This document shows positions 63,430-64,000 of a stretch of DNA of 64,000 bases, one piece after another. The notes beneath the pieces were generated by a model that was not told where the DNA came from, ran no database searches, and was given only the letters and a program-made list of their open reading frames with translations. A program made the position numbers and the translations under genes. Source of the stretch: Clostridia bacterium (GTDB lineage Bacteria > Bacillota > Clostridia > Acetivibrionales > DSM-27016); contig JAOAIJ010000052.1 in the NCBI GenBank assembly GCA_026414765.1, forward strand, positions 1 to 64,000. The letters are read 5' to 3'. Position 1 is the stretch's first letter; each line of letters starts with the position of its first letter.

Positions 63430-64000
63430 TTAATCTATTATAGCCGGAATAATGAATTCCTTAATCAGTGTCCATCTATCACGGGGATTAATGATGAATC
63501 CTGATGCAATTACTACGACCAGGTCTTTTTCTGGAATACAACAAATAACATTACCGCCATCACCTCGTGCCATGCATGCAGAAGTTCCATCCTCTTCGTG
63601 CAACCACCAGAGATAGCCGTATTTGGCTATAGACCCGTCTATCAGTGTCTCGGAATGTGGAGCTGTAGACTCATCAATCCATCCCTCTGAAATAACCGGT
63701 TTGTTTTCCCAAAAACCGCGATTTATATACAGAAATCCGAAACGTGCCATATCACGGGGAATCAGTGTAAGTCCCCAGCCTCCTGTGGAGTTGCTGCCCG
63801 GGTCTTTGACCCATCCTTTGACGTTTTTGCCGAATAAATCCTCAAACCCGAACGAGTTCATTTCATAATCCGGAATTTCTTTTATGCCGATGTGCTTAAA
63901 TAAGTGTTCATTGGCAAATTGACGGGCACTTTTTCCCGTACTGCGGGTGATTATGGCTGAAAGCAGATGAACTCCTGAGGTGGAATACTTAAAGGTTCCA
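63430..64000 (-). CDS. Serine hydrolase, beta-lactamase/PBP class C family (partial)
   Basis: The gene runs off the right edge; only the C-terminal ~190 residues are in the window. Translation remains open to base 64000, beginning G-T-F-K-Y-S-T-S-G-V-H-L-L-S, the region of the Y-x-N/T catalytic motif in class C beta-lactamase-like serine hydrolases. It continues with G-G-W-G-L-T-L-I-P-R-D-M-A-R-F-G and a G-Y-L-W-W, then A-R-G-D-G-G-N-V-I at the usual H/K-x-G position. The SxxK nucleophile lies outside the window. Substrate is unknown: peptidase, esterase or transpeptidase-like. Confidence 0.88.
   Translation of the reverse strand, partial: GTFKYSTSGVHLLSAIITRSTGKSARQFANEHLFKHIGIKEIPDYEMNSFGFEDLFGKNVKGWVKDPGSNSTGGWGLTLIPRDMARFGFLYINRGFWENKPVISEGWIDESTAPHSETLIDGSIAKYGYLWWLHEEDGTSACMARGDGGNVICCIPEKDLVVVIASGFIINPRDRWTLIKEFIIPAIID

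Noticed and set aside
1-64000. CRISPR arrays, prophage or tRNA genes
   Set aside because: No regularly spaced repeats of 25-40 bp, no phage structural or integrase genes and no tRNA cloverleaf were noticed on reading; the only tandem repeat is the in-gene carrier duplication.

Overview
The window looks like chromosomal DNA of a low-GC clostridium, probably a saccharolytic soil or gut relative of Ruminiclostridium/Acetivibrio. This rests on the AT-rich intergenic DNA, strong GGAGG ribosome sites with frequent GTG/TTG starts, many OmpR-type two-component systems paired with ABC exporters, a secreted GH14 beta-amylase with a CBM20 starch-binding module, and homoserine dehydrogenase. The genus is inference from gene content; no search was run.

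Layout. 1-281: end of an rRNA operon (5S rRNA and terminator) preceded by an unexplained element with inverted ends. 326-2941: divergent starch genes, a CBM21-like protein and a beta-amylase. 3207-8517: a YjbQ-family enzyme, then a secreted protein, an ABC-2 exporter and a histidine kinase/response regulator pair. 8945-25656: the main accessory locus, a 16.7-kb FAAL-PKS-NRPS hybrid cluster with its own MFS exporter, followed by an FMN-binding protein and a small HX13H membrane protein. 26742-28025: homoserine dehydrogenase. 28222-43729: three regulator/kinase modules, two of them tied to ABC exporters (MacB/FtsX-like and NatA-like), a sigma region-2-only protein, a lipoprotein and a parvulin. 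43769-47177 (minus): a CmpB-like membrane protein and a PF06182-type ABC-2 exporter. 47502-55370: a very large hybrid sensor ending in a GGDEF domain, a BNR-repeat lipoprotein and YyaL. 56041-61703: a scrap-like zone with decayed yyaL fragments, an IS3 remnant fused into a frameshifted PIN toxin gene, its apparently intact antitoxin, small unknown genes, and an ECF sigma/anti-sigma pair lying between 114-bp direct repeats. 61821-64000: an AraC/GyrI-type regulator, a DUF3788-like protein and a partial serine hydrolase.

How the biosynthetic genes may work together (inference from domains). The PKS protein activates a fatty acid (FAAL-ACP), extends it with malonyl units (KS-AT-KR-ACP), and ends in a second KS followed by a decayed AT and no carrier. 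The NRPS protein begins with two almost identical carrier domains that could complete that split module, then runs C-T-A-C-SDR. Its adenylation pocket reads D-I-W-H-I-S-L-I-D-K, close to the serine code. The predicted product is a lipo-polyketide-serine compound with unusual release chemistry (no thioesterase), exported by the MFS protein. This cluster is the best candidate for an undescribed system here. The multiplied yyaL fragments around the sigma cassette are the most curious non-coding structure.
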